Position numbers and translations under genes: made by a program | The notes under the pieces: model-generated | What the model saw: only the letters and a program-made list of their open reading frames with translations | The model's database searches: none | Told to the model about the DNA's origin: nothing | In this document: piece by piece, positions 17,561 through 27,173 of the stretch | Layout of the letters: each line of letters begins with the position of its first letter | How positions within the stretch are numbered: position 1 is the first letter of the stretch | Assembly: GCA_947303085.1 (NCBI GenBank) | Contig: CAMYXP010000003.1 | Span: forward strand, 220,459-284,458 | Origin: an uncultured Bacteroidales bacterium | GTDB taxonomy: Bacteria; Bacteroidota; Bacteroidia; Bacteroidales; F082 | Direction: 5' to 3' | DNA: 64,000 nucleotides

Positions 17561-19078
17561 ATGAGCAGAAACGACACTATTTGCGCGGTTTCGACGGCTT
17601 CAGGAGTTGGAGCCATAGCTGTTATCAGGCTTTCAGGCATGGAAAGTCATAAAATAGCTTTACATATTTTCAGAAAAAAGAATGGTAATCCACTGGATAT
17701 CAATGACATAAAAGCGAACAAAGCCTATTTCGGCGAGATTTTCGACCCAATACCAGACGACAAGCCTATGGTTGACGAGGTGCTGATTACTTTTTTCAAA
17801 GCCCCCCACTCCTACACCGGCGAAGATTCGGTGGAGATAAGCTGTCACGGCTCGGTATTTGTGCAGCAAAAGATTATGGAGTTGCTTTGTGTGCGCGGAT
17901 GCAGATTGGCTGAACCAGGAGAGTTTTCAAAGAGAGCCTTCATTTACGACAAGATGGATTTGGCTCAGGCTGAGGCCGTTGCCGACTTGATAGCGTCGCA
18001 AAATGAGGCGGAGCACAGGATTGCGGTGAACCAGCTGAAAGGAGGATTTTCCAATGAATTGCGCGCATTGAGGGCGCAGTTGGTCGATTTGACTTCACTT
18101 TTGGAGCTTGAGCTAGACTTCTCAGAAGAAGACGTGGAGTTTGCCGACCGCACGAAACTCTATGATTTGCTTGGAAAAGCGATGACACACATCGGGAAGC
18201 TAAGTGATTCATTCAGACTGGGTAACGCTATAAAAAACGGCATACCGGTGGCTATTGTCGGAGAGACGAACACTGGAAAAAGCACCTTGCTGAACGCCAT
18301 TCTCGGTGAAGACCGCGCCATTGTGAGCGACATAGCAGGAACCACACGCGACACCATTGAAGAGACATTTAACATTGAAGGCACTTTGTATCGTTTCATC
18401 GACACGGCAGGCATTCGCGAGACCTCGGAAACCATTGAAAAGATTGGCATTGAGCGCACTTTCAAGAAAATTGCGGAAGCCGACATCGTTATAGGAATGG
18501 TCGACGGATCAAAAAGCATGCAGGCGATTGTCAAAGCCTGGAAAAACATTGTTTCGCATGTTAACATATTGACACAGAAGCTGTTACTTGTAATCAACAA
18601 GAGCGATTTGATGGATGCAGCGACAATGTTCAGTCTTAACGACGATTATATATATTTGATGAAATCGACATACGAGAAAAACATAGAACGCAACGGCGGC
18701 TACATGACCGACGAGTATCAATACAGCATAACCGGCAGAGATTTGCATGACATGATAAATCTTATGCAGTTTAATTATATGTCGGCAAAGAAAGCTGAGG
18801 ACGTTGAGGATTTGAAAAAGTCAATCAGTTATGCCACCCGCACTCACAAAATTGACAGCAACACCGTTTTGGTGACGAACATCCGTCATTTTGAGGCACT
18901 TACACATGCTTTGGAGAGTCTGCGGCAGGTAAAAAACGGCATGGACAACAAGCTTTCAGCCGATTTGCTCGCACAGGATTTAAGGCAGGCGTTGTATCAC
19001 ATCGGCAGCATCACCGGAGAGGTCACAAACAACGAGGTTTTAGGCAATATTTTCGGCAGATTCTGCATCGGTAAATAA
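17561..19078 (+). CDS. mnmE: tRNA uridine-5-carboxymethylaminomethyl synthesis GTPase MnmE
   Basis: A 505-residue GTPase that with MnmG modifies U34 of several tRNAs. The N-terminal domain starts DTICAVSTASGVGAIAVIRLSG; the helical domain carries the embedded G domain: G1 GETNTGKST starting at residue 234, G2 GTTRDTIEE, G3 DTAGIRET, G4 NKSD. The protein ends in FCIGK, the conserved CIGK tail with the catalytic Cys. Odd points: the P-loop reads GETNTGKST rather than the usual GxPNVGKS, and there is a roughly 45-residue insertion after G4. It lies 1 nt after the thioredoxin-like gene and 27 nt before the EF-G gene. Confidence 0.96.
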   Translation: MSRNDTICAVSTASGVGAIAVIRLSGMESHKIALHIFRKKNGNPLDINDIKANKAYFGEIFDPIPDDKPMVDEVLITFFKAPHSYTGEDSVEISCHGSVFVQQKIMELLCVRGCRLAEPGEFSKRAFIYDKMDLAQAEAVADLIASQNEAEHRIAVNQLKGGFSNELRALRAQLVDLTSLLELELDFSEEDVEFADRTKLYDLLGKAMTHIGKLSDSFRLGNAIKNGIPVAIVGETNTGKSTLLNAILGEDRAIVSDIAGTTRDTIEETFNIEGTLYRFIDTAGIRETSETIEKIGIERTFKKIAEADIVIGMVDGSKSMQAIVKAWKNIVSHVNILTQKLLLVINKSDLMDAATMFSLNDDYIYLMKSTYEKNIERNGGYMTDEYQYSITGRDLHDMINLMQFNYMSAKKAEDVEDLKKSISYATRTHKIDSNTVLVTNIRHFEALTHALESLRQVKNGMDNKLSADLLAQDLRQALYHIGSITGEVTNNEVLGNIFGRFCIGK

Positions 19079-19105
19079 CTTAAGTAAATCAAAATCAATA
19101 ACATA

Positions 19106-21169
19106 ATGAGTCAGAACATATCTAAATTAAGAAACATCGGTATCGCGGCGCATATTGACGCCGGCAAGACCACCGTTTCGGAGCGAATCCTTTTCTTCAC
19201 CGGCGTGAACCGCAAGCTCGGTGAGACACACGACGGCCAGGCCACCATGGACTTCATGAAACAGGAGCAGGAACGTGGCATCACCATCGCGTCAGCGGCT
19301 ATCACAGCGCACTGGAACGACTATCAGATTAACCTCATTGACACCCCCGGCCACGTCGATTTCACTGTGGAAGTCGAGCGTTCGCTGAGAGTCATCGACG
19401 GAATGGTGGCGGTGTTCTGCGCTGTTGGAGGCGTACAGCCGCAGAGCGAGACGGTGTGGAACCAGGCCGACAAATATCGTGTTCCACGTCTAGCTTTCGT
19501 CAACAAAATGGACAGAACCGGCGCTGACTTCAACGAGGTCGTGAACCAGATGAACAAATACCTCGGAGCCAACGCAGTTCCGTTGCATCTACCCATCGGT
19601 GTCGAGTCAGACTTCGAAGGCATGATAGACCTCGTTAACATGAACTCAGTGATTTTCAAGGAGAAAGAGCGTATCGTCGGCCCTATTCCAGAGAATATGA
19701 TGGAACAGGCGAAGGCAGCACGTCAGAACCTCATTGAGCACGTCGCCGACTTCGACGACGACATCGCGGAGCTTTATCTCGCTGAGGAAGATATTCCGCT
19801 TGATTTGCTGAAATCAGCTATCAGAAAAGCCACCATCAAACTGATGATGGTGCCCGTTTTATGTGGATCGGCATATAAAAACAAAGGTATCCAGCTGTTG
19901 CTCGACGCCATAGTCGATTACCTGCCGTCGCCAAAAGACCTTGGTGCCATCATCGCGCACGACCCTAACGACGAGGAGAAGACATGCCAGCGCAATCCTG
20001 TCGAGAGCGAGCCATTGTCGGCATTGGCATTTAAGCTCATCAACGACCCGTACGTCGGACAGCAGACGTTCATCAGAGTGTTCAGCGGCAAGCTCACCAA
20101 CGGAATGAGCGTTTACAACACCAACAAAGGTAAGACCGAGCGCATCGGACGTATTTTCCGCATCAAAGCCAAGGAACGCGAGGAGATTCAGGAGGCAAGC
20201 GCAGGTGAAATAGTGGCTCTCGTGGGCATGAAGATAACTCGTACAGGCGACACTTTGTGCGACGAGCATGCACCATTGCTGCTTGAAAACATCCATATCC
20301 CGCCAGCGGTCATCGAGATGAAGGTGAACCTCGAAGACAAGAAAAACCGCAACAAACTCGGCGAGGCATTGGCGAAGCTGTGCAACGAAGACCCTTCGTT
20401 CCGCGCGCATTTCGACGAGGAGACTGAAGAGACCATCATCGCAGGCATGGGCGAGCTGCACTTGGAGATCATCGTCGACCGTCTGAAAGACGAGTTCAAG
20501 GTGCCGGTGACTGTCGGCGCACCATCGGTATCATTCAGAGAGACAATCACTTCGCAGTTCGAATGCAACTACCGCTTTGTGAAACAGACAGGCGGCAAGG
20601 GACAGTTCGCACATACCGTCATACGCTTCGAGCCTAATCCCGGCAAGGGATTCGAGTTCGTCGACATCACCAAGGGCGGCGTGATTCCGAAGGAGTTCAT
20701 ACCATCGGTTGAGAAAGGCTTGCAAGCCGCGATGAACAAAGGTCCATTCGCGGGCTATCCTGTCGTTGACGTGAAATGCGTTCTCGTCGACGGTAGCTCC
20801 CACCCTGTCGACTCAAGCGACATGGCGTTCCAGGTTTGCGCCCAGATGTGCTTCAAGCAGGCGTTTATGAAGGCAAATCCAGTATTGCTTGAGCCGTTGA
20901 TGAAGGTCGAGGTCAACACACCAGACGACTACATCGGCAACGTGACAGGCGACCTCAACAAACGTCGCGGACGCATAGAGGCGATGCGTCGTTTCCGTAA
21001 AGGTTCGCAAAAACTCGACGCTTTCGTGCCGTTGATGGAGATGTTCGGATATGCCACCGCTTTGAGAAACATCTCCTCTGGAAGAGCAAATTATTCGATG
21101 GAATTCCATAACTACACCCCGATGCCGAAGGATAAGCAGGAGGAGATTGTGAAGGAAAGGAATAAGTAA
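19106..21169 (+). CDS. fusA: elongation factor G (copy outside a ribosomal-protein operon)
   Basis: A 687-residue translational GTPase driving ribosomal translocation or recycling. Seen: HIDAGKTT (residues 16-23, G1), RGITIASAA (G2 region), DTPGHVDF (G3), [10 protein letters not shown] (G4), plus full domains II-V to [16 protein letters not shown] near the end. Neighbours are mnmE and a GNAT gene, not rpsG/rpsL/tuf, so this may be a paralogue rather than the housekeeping copy. GATMDWM of common EF-G is replaced by QATMDFM. Codon use is more GC-rich and regular than in the neighbours, as expected for a highly expressed gene. Whether another fusA exists cannot be seen here. Confidence 0.9.
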   Translation: MSQNISKLRNIGIAAHIDAGKTTVSERILFFTGVNRKLGETHDGQATMDFMKQEQERGITIASAAITAHWNDYQINLIDTPGHVDFTVEVERSLRVIDGMVAVFCAVGGVQPQSETVWNQADKYRVPRLAFVNKMDRTGADFNEVVNQMNKYLGANAVPLHLPIGVESDFEGMIDLVNMNSVIFKEKERIVGPIPENMMEQAKAARQNLIEHVADFDDDIAELYLAEEDIPLDLLKSAIRKATIKLMMVPVLCGSAYKNKGIQLLLDAIVDYLPSPKDLGAIIAHDPNDEEKTCQRNPVESEPLSALAFKLINDPYVGQQTFIRVFSGKLTNGMSVYNTNKGKTERIGRIFRIKAKEREEIQEASAGEIVALVGMKITRTGDTLCDEHAPLLLENIHIPPAVIEMKVNLEDKKNRNKLGEALAKLCNEDPSFRAHFDEETEETIIAGMGELHLEIIVDRLKDEFKVPVTVGAPSVSFRETITSQFECNYRFVKQTGGKGQFAHTVIRFEPNPGKGFEFVDITKGGVIPKEFIPSVEKGLQAAMNKGPFAGYPVVDVKCVLVDGSSHPVDSSDMAFQVCAQMCFKQAFMKANPVLLEPLMKVEVNTPDDYIGNVTGDLNKRRGRIEAMRRFRKGSQKLDAFVPLMEMFGYATALRNISSGRANYSMEFHNYTPMPKDKQEEIVKERNK

Positions 21170-21176
21170 GTCGTTA

Positions 21177-22151
21177 TTAAAATTTCTTTCTTAATCTGAA
21201 TCTCAACCTTTCGAATCCAGTCTTTTTCAGTGATTCGACATGACGTTCGAGCTTGTCGCCGGTTATGCCGCTGAATGGAATCAAAATGCCGGAATCGAAG
21301 ATGTCGCCGAACTCATCGTTTATGCCAGTGCCGAAATATTGCATATCGGGCGAGAGATTCATGTAAGAGTTAACCAACGGAGGGATATTCACGCCGCATT
21401 CCATGATGAATGCTTTGAATGCTTTGTAATCTTCCTTGAAGTCATTGGTTTTCAAATATTTTGAATATCTCAAAGAGCGTCTCACAACGACCTTTTTCTT
21501 CAACTCGATGAGATGACGGTTTTTCGCTCCGAACCACTTGTTCAGGAACACCTGAATCATCTCGCGAGCCTTGGTCGGATACTGGGTGTAGATCGTCATT
21601 TTGCCGAAGAAATACTCCATTCGGCCTTTATGAAGAAGCATAAGAGCACCCAAGCCGTCGAAGAGGTTATCCAAAGCGAAGATGCTCTTCTTCCCTGCCC
21701 TAGTGCTTTGATAATCAACGGTTACGAATGACCTACCAAGCTCAATTGTCTTGTCGATGTAATTCGACAAAAACCTTCTTGAGAACTTGAACATATGCGA
21801 TGATGTCAATATCGGTTGACCGAATTTGTCGTAGACGATGCTGTCGCAAAGCGCGTATCTGTATCCGCCTACGATGCGCTCAGCCTCAGGATCCCATAGC
21901 ACCAGCTGCTTGTAGCCGTAAGCCTCGTCGATGTCGAACTTATCCAAATCCAATGGCTGACCAGTGCCGCCGCCTCCTGCACGAAAAGCCTCCTCACGCA
22001 GACGGCCGATCTCACGCACCACATTAGGCGCGTTCTGGTTGTTCACGACGTAAATCTCATTGTCACCACGATTAGTCTTTCTGAGAAACTTATCTTTCGT
22101 CAGCTCCGATTTCAACAAATCGACGTCAACAGGTGAAATTATCTTCTTCAT
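21177..22151 (-). CDS. GNAT-fold acyltransferase, hemolysin/OlsB-GlsB type
   Basis: 324 residues. REEAFRAGGGGTGQPLDLDKFD and LVLWDPEAERIVGGYR are the hallmarks of the acetyltransferase_5 group, which includes OlsB and the Bacteroides GlsB N-acyltransferase that starts glycine- or ornithine-lipid synthesis from 3-hydroxy-acyl-ACP. The partner O-acyltransferase (PlsC-like) is not adjacent, so the lipid role is inferred. It has a basic C-terminus (RLRFRLRKKF) suited to membrane association. It is last in the minus-strand Hdr-like operon, 2 nt after the membrane subunit. Confidence 0.7.
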   Translation of the reverse strand: MKKIISPVDVDLLKSELTKDKFLRKTNRGDNEIYVVNNQNAPNVVREIGRLREEAFRAGGGGTGQPLDLDKFDIDEAYGYKQLVLWDPEAERIVGGYRYALCDSIVYDKFGQPILTSSHMFKFSRRFLSNYIDKTIELGRSFVTVDYQSTRAGKKSIFALDNLFDGLGALMLLHKGRMEYFFGKMTIYTQYPTKAREMIQVFLNKWFGAKNRHLIELKKKVVVRRSLRYSKYLKTNDFKEDYKAFKAFIMECGVNIPPLVNSYMNLSPDMQYFGTGINDEFGDIFDSGILIPFSGITGDKLERHVESLKKTGFERLRFRLRKKF

Positions 22152-22153
22152 AA

Positions 22154-23890
22154 CTAAATATTCTCTACCACAACCTCAGCGATGTCTTTCACTGCGACCG
22201 GCGATTTTCTCGCGAATGTCTTAAGACAAAGCGGACATGCTGTCACAATCTGTTCAGGGTTATTGAACATCAAGTCGTTAACCGAATTTTCAGTTATCTC
22301 GTCGCGCTCTTGCTGTGTCAAGTTGAAGCTGCCCAAACTTCCGCCACAACAGATGCTCAGTTCTTTCTCCGACTTCGCTTTCTTCAGATTACCAACATTT
22401 TCGATCACTTCGCGAGGCTCGTCGTAAACGCCGAATGCACGGCCGAGCTCACATGGGTCGTGATAAACATAGTTCACCTCGCCCTTGTTGACTTTCAACT
22501 TACCGTTCTTAATCAACTCGTCGATATACTGTGTATGATGCTGAATCTCAATGCCTTCAAGATGATTTTCCTCTTTGAAAACTTTATAGCAGATTGGGCA
22601 TGAAAGCACCAGTTTCTTAGCTCTTGATTGCTTGATAATCTCAGTGTTTTTAGCAATCATAGCTTGTGCTTCAGCGGTTTTTCCACTTAACAGCATCGGG
22701 CGTCCGCAGCAAATGCCACCGTCTTTGTCCATAAACTCATAATTCTCGCCTGCAGCCTCCATGATTTGTTTCATGGCACGCATGATTTTAGGGGTTAGTT
22801 GGGTCATGCAGCCGGCGAAATAAAGAACAGAAGGAGATTTCTCCGCTCCCTGCGGTCGGTCGAAATGACGGTCTTCGAGATATGAATGGTCGCTATTAAT
22901 AATATAAGGTGTGGCTTCACGTTGAGTCATCTTGATGTCACACGACTCGATGCTCAACGGACAAACGGCGACGCATTTTCCACACTGCATGCAGGTTTCG
23001 GCTATGCGTTTAGCTTCCTTGTCATCAGCATTTCTTAACTTTTTCATGAAATAAGCCGATGTATTGCCACTCATCTTATCGTTGACGCTCATAGGGCAAG
23101 CATCGATGCACAAACCGCAGCTCGGGCATGAGTAAATCTGCGCCAAAGCGTAGCCTTTGCGAGGCTCACGAGGCTTCAAACCTGCATGACGCAGCAAGAT
23201 AAACAGCGCCTCCGTCGGGATGTGCATATAGCGAGTGAACGGCAGCAAGCACATAAATATCATCAAATCGATGGAATAGAGCCACCAAAATGCCATGATA
23301 TTACTCTTTTCGGCAATTAATCTGAATGGGAAGATGGTCCACAAGGCAAAACGTACCATGTTATCGGCAAAACCGAACTTCGTGACACGCTTCACTCCCA
23401 CTATCTTCGAGTAAATCTTCTTAACCACAGCGATGAGGATGCCGCTGATAATCATCAGAAGGAAGAAGTCCATCAGGAAGGCGAAAACTGGAGTTTCCGT
23501 TGCGAAATGCTTGTAAAATATCGGATAATAGAAGTTAGTGAACGTGCGCGCAAAGCCTTCAACCTCAACGCCTTCGAGCGGTTTCAGGGTGAAAAGCATC
23601 ACGTGTCCGATCACGATAATCATAAACCAGCCGAACGCTATGGCCGAGTGCATGTAACCCAAAATAGGGTTACGTTTCCAAATCTTAACATGGAAAAGGC
23701 AGTCGCCAAACAGGTCGCGGATGTTAGCCCAAGCGGTCTTAGGTGTCACCAGCGAGCGCCAGAACTGTTTCCTGTCGTCTTTCGGCAACAGACAGATAAC
23801 TCTAAAAAGCCCCACAACGCAGTACGTCAGCACGAAAGCCATGCCTAGCACAAACGGGAGCACAAATGGATGGAAAATATACTGGTTCAT
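22154..23890 (-). CDS. Hdr-like membrane iron-sulfur subunit (HdrD/E-type fusion)
   Basis: 578 residues. The N-terminal part (about 1-245) holds about five membrane segments, such as YMHSAIAFGWFMIIVIGHVM, resembling the cytochrome-b-like HdrE/NarI/QmoC domain. Two ferredoxin clusters follow (CPSCGLCIDACP and CMQCGKCVAVCP), then two CCG domains (GGICCGRPMLL, SICCGGSLG) as in HdrD. The likely role is electron exchange between the quinone pool and the soluble Hdr-like subunits. Residues about 341-353 (HFDRPQGAEKSPS) are a palindromic repeat inserted in the linker before the first CCG domain. It overlaps the upstream gene by 4 nt. Confidence 0.85.
   Translation of the reverse strand: MNQYIFHPFVLPFVLGMAFVLTYCVVGLFRVICLLPKDDRKQFWRSLVTPKTAWANIRDLFGDCLFHVKIWKRNPILGYMHSAIAFGWFMIIVIGHVMLFTLKPLEGVEVEGFARTFTNFYYPIFYKHFATETPVFAFLMDFFLLMIISGILIAVVKKIYSKIVGVKRVTKFGFADNMVRFALWTIFPFRLIAEKSNIMAFWWLYSIDLMIFMCLLPFTRYMHIPTEALFILLRHAGLKPREPRKGYALAQIYSCPSCGLCIDACPMSVNDKMSGNTSAYFMKKLRNADDKEAKRIAETCMQCGKCVAVCPLSIESCDIKMTQREATPYIINSDHSYLEDRHFDRPQGAEKSPSVLYFAGCMTQLTPKIMRAMKQIMEAAGENYEFMDKDGGICCGRPMLLSGKTAEAQAMIAKNTEIIKQSRAKKLVLSCPICYKVFKEENHLEGIEIQHHTQYIDELIKNGKLKVNKGEVNYVYHDPCELGRAFGVYDEPREVIENVGNLKKAKSEKELSICCGGSLGSFNLTQQERDEITENSVNDLMFNNPEQIVTACPLCLKTFARKSPVAVKDIAEVVVENI
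22833..22869. repeat. dispersed palindromic element inside the HdrD/E-like gene
   Basis: GGAGATTTCTCCGCTCC then GGTCGGTCGAAATGAC. Read in frame as HFDRPQGAEKSPS on the minus strand. Confidence 0.8.
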
Positions 23891-24198
23891 CGTGTAATAT
23901 CTAACAAAATCTTACGAATATTGATGCCGCGCGGACACACCAGAGTGCATTTGCCGCAAAGCATGCAACGTTGAATCATTTTTTTTGCCTCGTCTTCCTT
24001 GCCTCTCTGAAGCATCAGAAGGAGTCGGCGGAAGCTCATCTCGGTGAAGTTTCCAGCCGTGCAAGTCGCTGTGCATGAACCACATGCGATGCAAGTGTTG
24101 ACGTCAGGATTGGTCTCCTTCAGACGGTTGAACGTCGTCAGGTCGATGCTGTCCATCTTGACGTGCGAACTTGGTGATAAACAGAATCCGAAATCCAT
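23887..24198 (-). CDS. HdrC-like 4Fe-4S dicluster protein
   Basis: 103 residues carrying two 4Fe-4S motifs, CIACGSCTATC (residues about 37-47; the usual CP is replaced by CTAG) and CMLCGKCTLVCP (about 81-92), with the helical spacer typical of HdrC. It would pass electrons between the HdrA-like flavoprotein and the membrane subunit. The gene is 2 nt downstream of the HdrA-like gene and overlaps the membrane subunit start by 4 nt. Confidence 0.85.
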   Translation of the reverse strand: MDFGFCLSPSSHVKMDSIDLTTFNRLKETNPDVNTCIACGSCTATCTAGNFTEMSFRRLLLMLQRGKEDEAKKMIQRCMLCGKCTLVCPRGINIRKILLDITR

Positions 24199-24200
24199 AA

Positions 24201-25211
24201 CTACTTGTTATTTATGTAGTTAAACACTTCCACTGCCACTGAGCGCGCCTCGCCAACTGTGTCAGGCAACGACTTAGGAGCGGTGCATGCGCCTGCCACG
24301 AACACTCCGTCTTGCTTAGTGTCGTTCATGCCCAGATACATGTCTTTGTTCTGCATGAAACCGTCGCTATTGTTGGCAACACCAAGCTTCTGCTGTATCG
24401 CGTCGATGCTCTTGTTTTTCTCCATGCTGCACATCAAAACCAGCACGTCGAGGGTCATCTTCAACGGCTTGCCGAACAAAGTGTCCTCCGCCTTGATGAC
24501 GAGACGGCCGTCCATGTCTTCCGACACCTCGCAGACACGGCCACGGACGCATTTCACGTCGAAGTCTTTCTGGGTCTTGAGATATAAATCCTCATAACCC
24601 GGACCAAACATTCGCAAATCCATGTAGAAGGTGTAAACCTCAGCCTCCGGGAACACTTCCTTGATCTCGCAGGCCTGCTTCAATGCCGTTGTGCAGCAAA
24701 CCTTTGAGCAATAGGTGTTGCAAACCTTCACGTCGCGGGCGCCAACGCAATGCACGAAACCTATCTTCTTCGGATTATTGATACGAGCATCTTTGCCAGT
24801 TCTGAAGAATTTCTCGAGTTCGACGCTGGTCATCACGTTGTTATAAATGCCGTAGCCATATTCCTGCTTTCTCTCAGCTTTGAAAATATCAAAACCAGTA
24901 GCAAGAATCACAGCTTTTGCATCAATTGTTTCATTATTGCTTAAAACTGCATGAAAACCATTGTTATCTTTTTGAATATCAGTAACTTCGGTATTCAGAT
25001 ATGTCTTAACGTCTTTCACCTGCTCAAGCATCTGGTCGACCACGTCTTTTGCAGGATGAAATGCCGGGAACAGTCTGTCCCACTGAGCGATATGACCTCC
25101 AAGGGCCTCGCTTTTTTCAACAATAATCGGATTAAGCCCAAGCTTTTGCAGCTGTGTGGCTGCTTCCATTCCGGCGGCTCCACCGCCAATAATCAATATA
25201 TTTTCTTTCAT
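24201..25211 (-). CDS. HdrA-like FAD-binding protein
   Basis: 336 residues from the ATG at 25211 (a frame extending to 25265 would overlap the upstream gene, so it is not used). ILIIGGGAAGMEAA at residues 5-18 is the FAD Rossmann motif, DAKAVILATGFD a second nucleotide-binding element, and CVGARDVKVCNTYCSKVCC the cysteine cluster typical of HdrA/QmoA. It lacks the extra ferredoxin domains of methanogen HdrA and is closer in size to QmoA-type proteins. A role in quinone-linked or bifurcating electron transfer is inferred from the operon. Confidence 0.85.
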   Translation of the reverse strand: MKENILIIGGGAAGMEAATQLQKLGLNPIIVEKSEALGGHIAQWDRLFPAFHPAKDVVDQMLEQVKDVKTYLNTEVTDIQKDNNGFHAVLSNNETIDAKAVILATGFDIFKAERKQEYGYGIYNNVMTSVELEKFFRTGKDARINNPKKIGFVHCVGARDVKVCNTYCSKVCCTTALKQACEIKEVFPEAEVYTFYMDLRMFGPGYEDLYLKTQKDFDVKCVRGRVCEVSEDMDGRLVIKAEDTLFGKPLKMTLDVLVLMCSMEKNKSIDAIQQKLGVANNSDGFMQNKDMYLGMNDTKQDGVFVAGACTAPKSLPDTVGEARSVAVEVFNYINNK

Positions 25212-25224
25212 AACTTCTTGATTA

Positions 25225-26295
25225 TCAAACTGATTTAATACATGATGGACACATTGGCTGACCAAGGTCTTTGCCGTTCAAGCCCTGATATTTTTTCTTC
25301 GGGTCGTATGGGATTCCCATCTTCTCTAGCAATGGTTCAATTGCCACTTGATGCATCTGCAGACCGAGGTCCCACGGGTCGTAACCCATCACCAAACCTG
25401 CCACTTCCTCGTATGTCAAAGCTGGAATGCCGTAGCCGTTCTTGCCGTAGGTCTTGCCGGTCTGCTCAGCGATGACGTATTGCCATCTGTCGAGGAAATA
25501 AGGGCATCCCGGACAGTTGGTGATGATCAGATCAGGCTCGTAAGGCTCCATTGACTCGAATTTCTTGTGAGTGTTCGACTCTGAATAGCCACGGTTAGCT
25601 TGCACGAAATACTGACGGAATCCAAATCCGCAGCACTGACGGCGCTCCGGGTAATCGACAACCTCTCCGCCCCATGCCTCAATCATTCCGACAAGTACGT
25701 GCGGATATTCAGCACCACCAAAGCCTTTCGACGGGAACATCTTCGAATAGTGACATCCAATATGCTCTACCACCTTCAAAGGCTTGCCAGTCTTGGCGTT
25801 CACGAGCGGAAACTTCATTTGTTTCGCAATCTCAAACCTGAATTTATAGATGATATCGCTAGCGTGAGCGAGATATTTCGGCTTTGCGAACTCTTTCTTG
25901 CAAGAATCCCAGAGATACTGGCGAATCTTTGCCTCCAGCTCAGGATATTCGTGCCATGTTTCGAGCGTCTCGGTGTAGCATCCGAATGAGGTGATGCATG
26001 AGCAGACGTAGTTTTCGTAGCCGCTCTCCTTCATCAATGCAAACTGGCGCGCGATGATAGTCATTGCCGTCTCCTGCGGGATTGTGTCGCTGTGATAGGC
26101 AATGCCGCCGCAGGTTGTATGATATGGGTTCTCGTAAAAATCCTTGCCAAGTTTATTCCTTGTGATGTCTAAGAAAGTCACCTCCGAACCAGGGAAAAAT
26201 GCCTGACGGATACAGCTTCTCACATAAAAATAATGGTCATCGGGAATGTCTTTCTGATAATCAGCCCAAATCTTCTGTTTTCCTTCAATAATCAT
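25225..26295 (-). CDS. HdrB-like CCG-domain protein
   Basis: 356 residues with two cysteine-rich domains: YVCSCITSFGCY (a variant first domain) and GCHYSK...RRQCCGFGF...NCPGCPYFLDRW, the second. In HdrB these bind non-cubane 4Fe-4S clusters that reduce disulfides; the natural acceptor in Bacteroidota is unknown. The protein ends MCPSCIKSV, a further pair of cysteines. It lies 13 nt upstream of the HdrA-like gene and 27 nt after the first gene of the operon. Confidence 0.85.
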   Translation of the reverse strand: MIIEGKQKIWADYQKDIPDDHYFYVRSCIRQAFFPGSEVTFLDITRNKLGKDFYENPYHTTCGGIAYHSDTIPQETAMTIIARQFALMKESGYENYVCSCITSFGCYTETLETWHEYPELEAKIRQYLWDSCKKEFAKPKYLAHASDIIYKFRFEIAKQMKFPLVNAKTGKPLKVVEHIGCHYSKMFPSKGFGGAEYPHVLVGMIEAWGGEVVDYPERRQCCGFGFRQYFVQANRGYSESNTHKKFESMEPYEPDLIITNCPGCPYFLDRWQYVIAEQTGKTYGKNGYGIPALTYEEVAGLVMGYDPWDLGLQMHQVAIEPLLEKMGIPYDPKKKYQGLNGKDLGQPMCPSCIKSV

Positions 26296-26322
26296 TGTAT
26301 ATTCAAAGATTTAATTTCAAAA

Positions 26323-27036
26323 TTAATGATTCAAATGTTTCTCCCAATCATTTTTGGTATATACTTCCATGAAGTATTCCTCGTCGGAAAGGTTTTCTTT
26401 CACTGCCTCCTGATGAGCGTCATTCAATACCTGTTCCATCAGTTCGGTAGCACCTGTAACATCGAAGATATTCTTAAGTTGGTCGAGACTTTCCTTCGGA
26501 ATCTTACGAAGTCCGCCGGGGCCGTCACCGTCGAGGTTTGAACCCATGCGGGCATGCAAATCATCCAAATTGTCGTTAATCCATTTGCCGACAGGACCGA
26601 ATTCTTTATGTGTCTCATAGTCGAAAGTGCGCGGATAAACACAATAGCCGTAGTTTAAGATATTGGAACACAAGTCTTTAACAACCACGTACTGCTGTCT
26701 TCCCTTCTCCGACTGCATATAAAGTCCGCTTCGCATCGAGAGTTTGCGCAAAGCCATGATAACCAATCCCGGAGCATTGGCACGAGGGCAACGTGTCACA
26801 CACGACATGCACTCGCCGCAGTACCAGATAGTGTCGCTTTTCAGGAGTTCTTCCAGATCTTCCTCATTTTTACGCGCCACAATGTTCACAATATTTTTCG
26901 GATTGTATTTGTAGAACTCGGCAGCCGGACAAACAGCCGTGCAAACGCCGCAGTTCATGCAGGCCTTCATGCCCTCTTTTATTCTGTAATCCTTGTAAAG
27001 TTCCTCAACAAGATGTCCTTTAAATCTATATTCCAT
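26323..27036 (-). CDS. HdrC-like 4Fe-4S protein, first gene of the Hdr-like operon
   Basis: 237 residues from the ATG at 27036 (MEYRFKGHL), preferred over the ATG at 27075 because the upstream part runs into the operator and promoter. CMNCGVCTAVCP (residues about 27-38) and CGECMSCVTRCP (about 72-83) bind two 4Fe-4S clusters; the remainder is helical with a conserved FGPVGKW segment. Transcription is leftward through the HdrB-, HdrA-, HdrC- and HdrD/E-like genes to the GNAT gene. It is controlled by the region 27054-27133. Confidence 0.85.
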   Translation of the reverse strand: MEYRFKGHLVEELYKDYRIKEGMKACMNCGVCTAVCPAAEFYKYNPKNIVNIVARKNEEDLEELLKSDTIWYCGECMSCVTRCPRANAPGLVIMALRKLSMRSGLYMQSEKGRQQYVVVKDLCSNILNYGYCVYPRTFDYETHKEFGPVGKWINDNLDDLHARMGSNLDGDGPGGLRKIPKESLDQLKNIFDVTGATELMEQVLNDAHQEAVKENLSDEEYFMEVYTKNDWEKHLNH

Positions 27037-27053
27037 AAAAGTAAATTGACGTA

Positions 27054-27133
27054 TAGTAAACCATTTTACTAACAAGGTGCAAAAATAGTAAAATTTTGAA
27101 AAGCCAAAACAAGAATAGTAAAATTTTTTACTA
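27054..27133. promoter_or_regulatory. double operator TAGTAAA-N4-TTTACTA in the hdr/glmS divergent promoter region
   Basis: Palindromes at 27054-27071 and 27116-27133 have identical 7-4-7 geometry and 62-bp centre spacing (about six helical turns). A third half-site (27086-27092) overlaps the -7 element of the Hdr-like operon. The geometry and the inner GTnAA-N4-TTnAC resemble the Rex (NADH-sensing) site TTGTGAA-N4-TTCACAA. Assignment to Rex is inference. Confidence 0.6.
27080..27087 (-). promoter_or_regulatory. -7 promoter element of the Hdr-like operon
   Basis: TATTTTTG on the minus strand, between the two palindromes and overlapping the central half-site; 43 bp before the start codon at 27036. 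Confidence 0.6.
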
Positions 27134-27173
27134 ATTTTTTTAACATTTTTTTACATTATATTTCAGAAAAAAT

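Noticed and set aside
22154..27036. Glycolate oxidase or lactate utilisation (LutABC) cluster
   Set aside because: There is no FAD-linked oxidase or LutC-type gene; the HdrA-type flavoprotein and membrane HdrD/E-like subunit point to an Hdr/Qmo-like complex.
27054..27133. FNR/Crp-type sites in the hdr-glmS region
   Set aside because: The half-site TAGTAAA does not match TTGAT or TGTGA, and the 7-4-7 spacing fits Rex-like dyads better.
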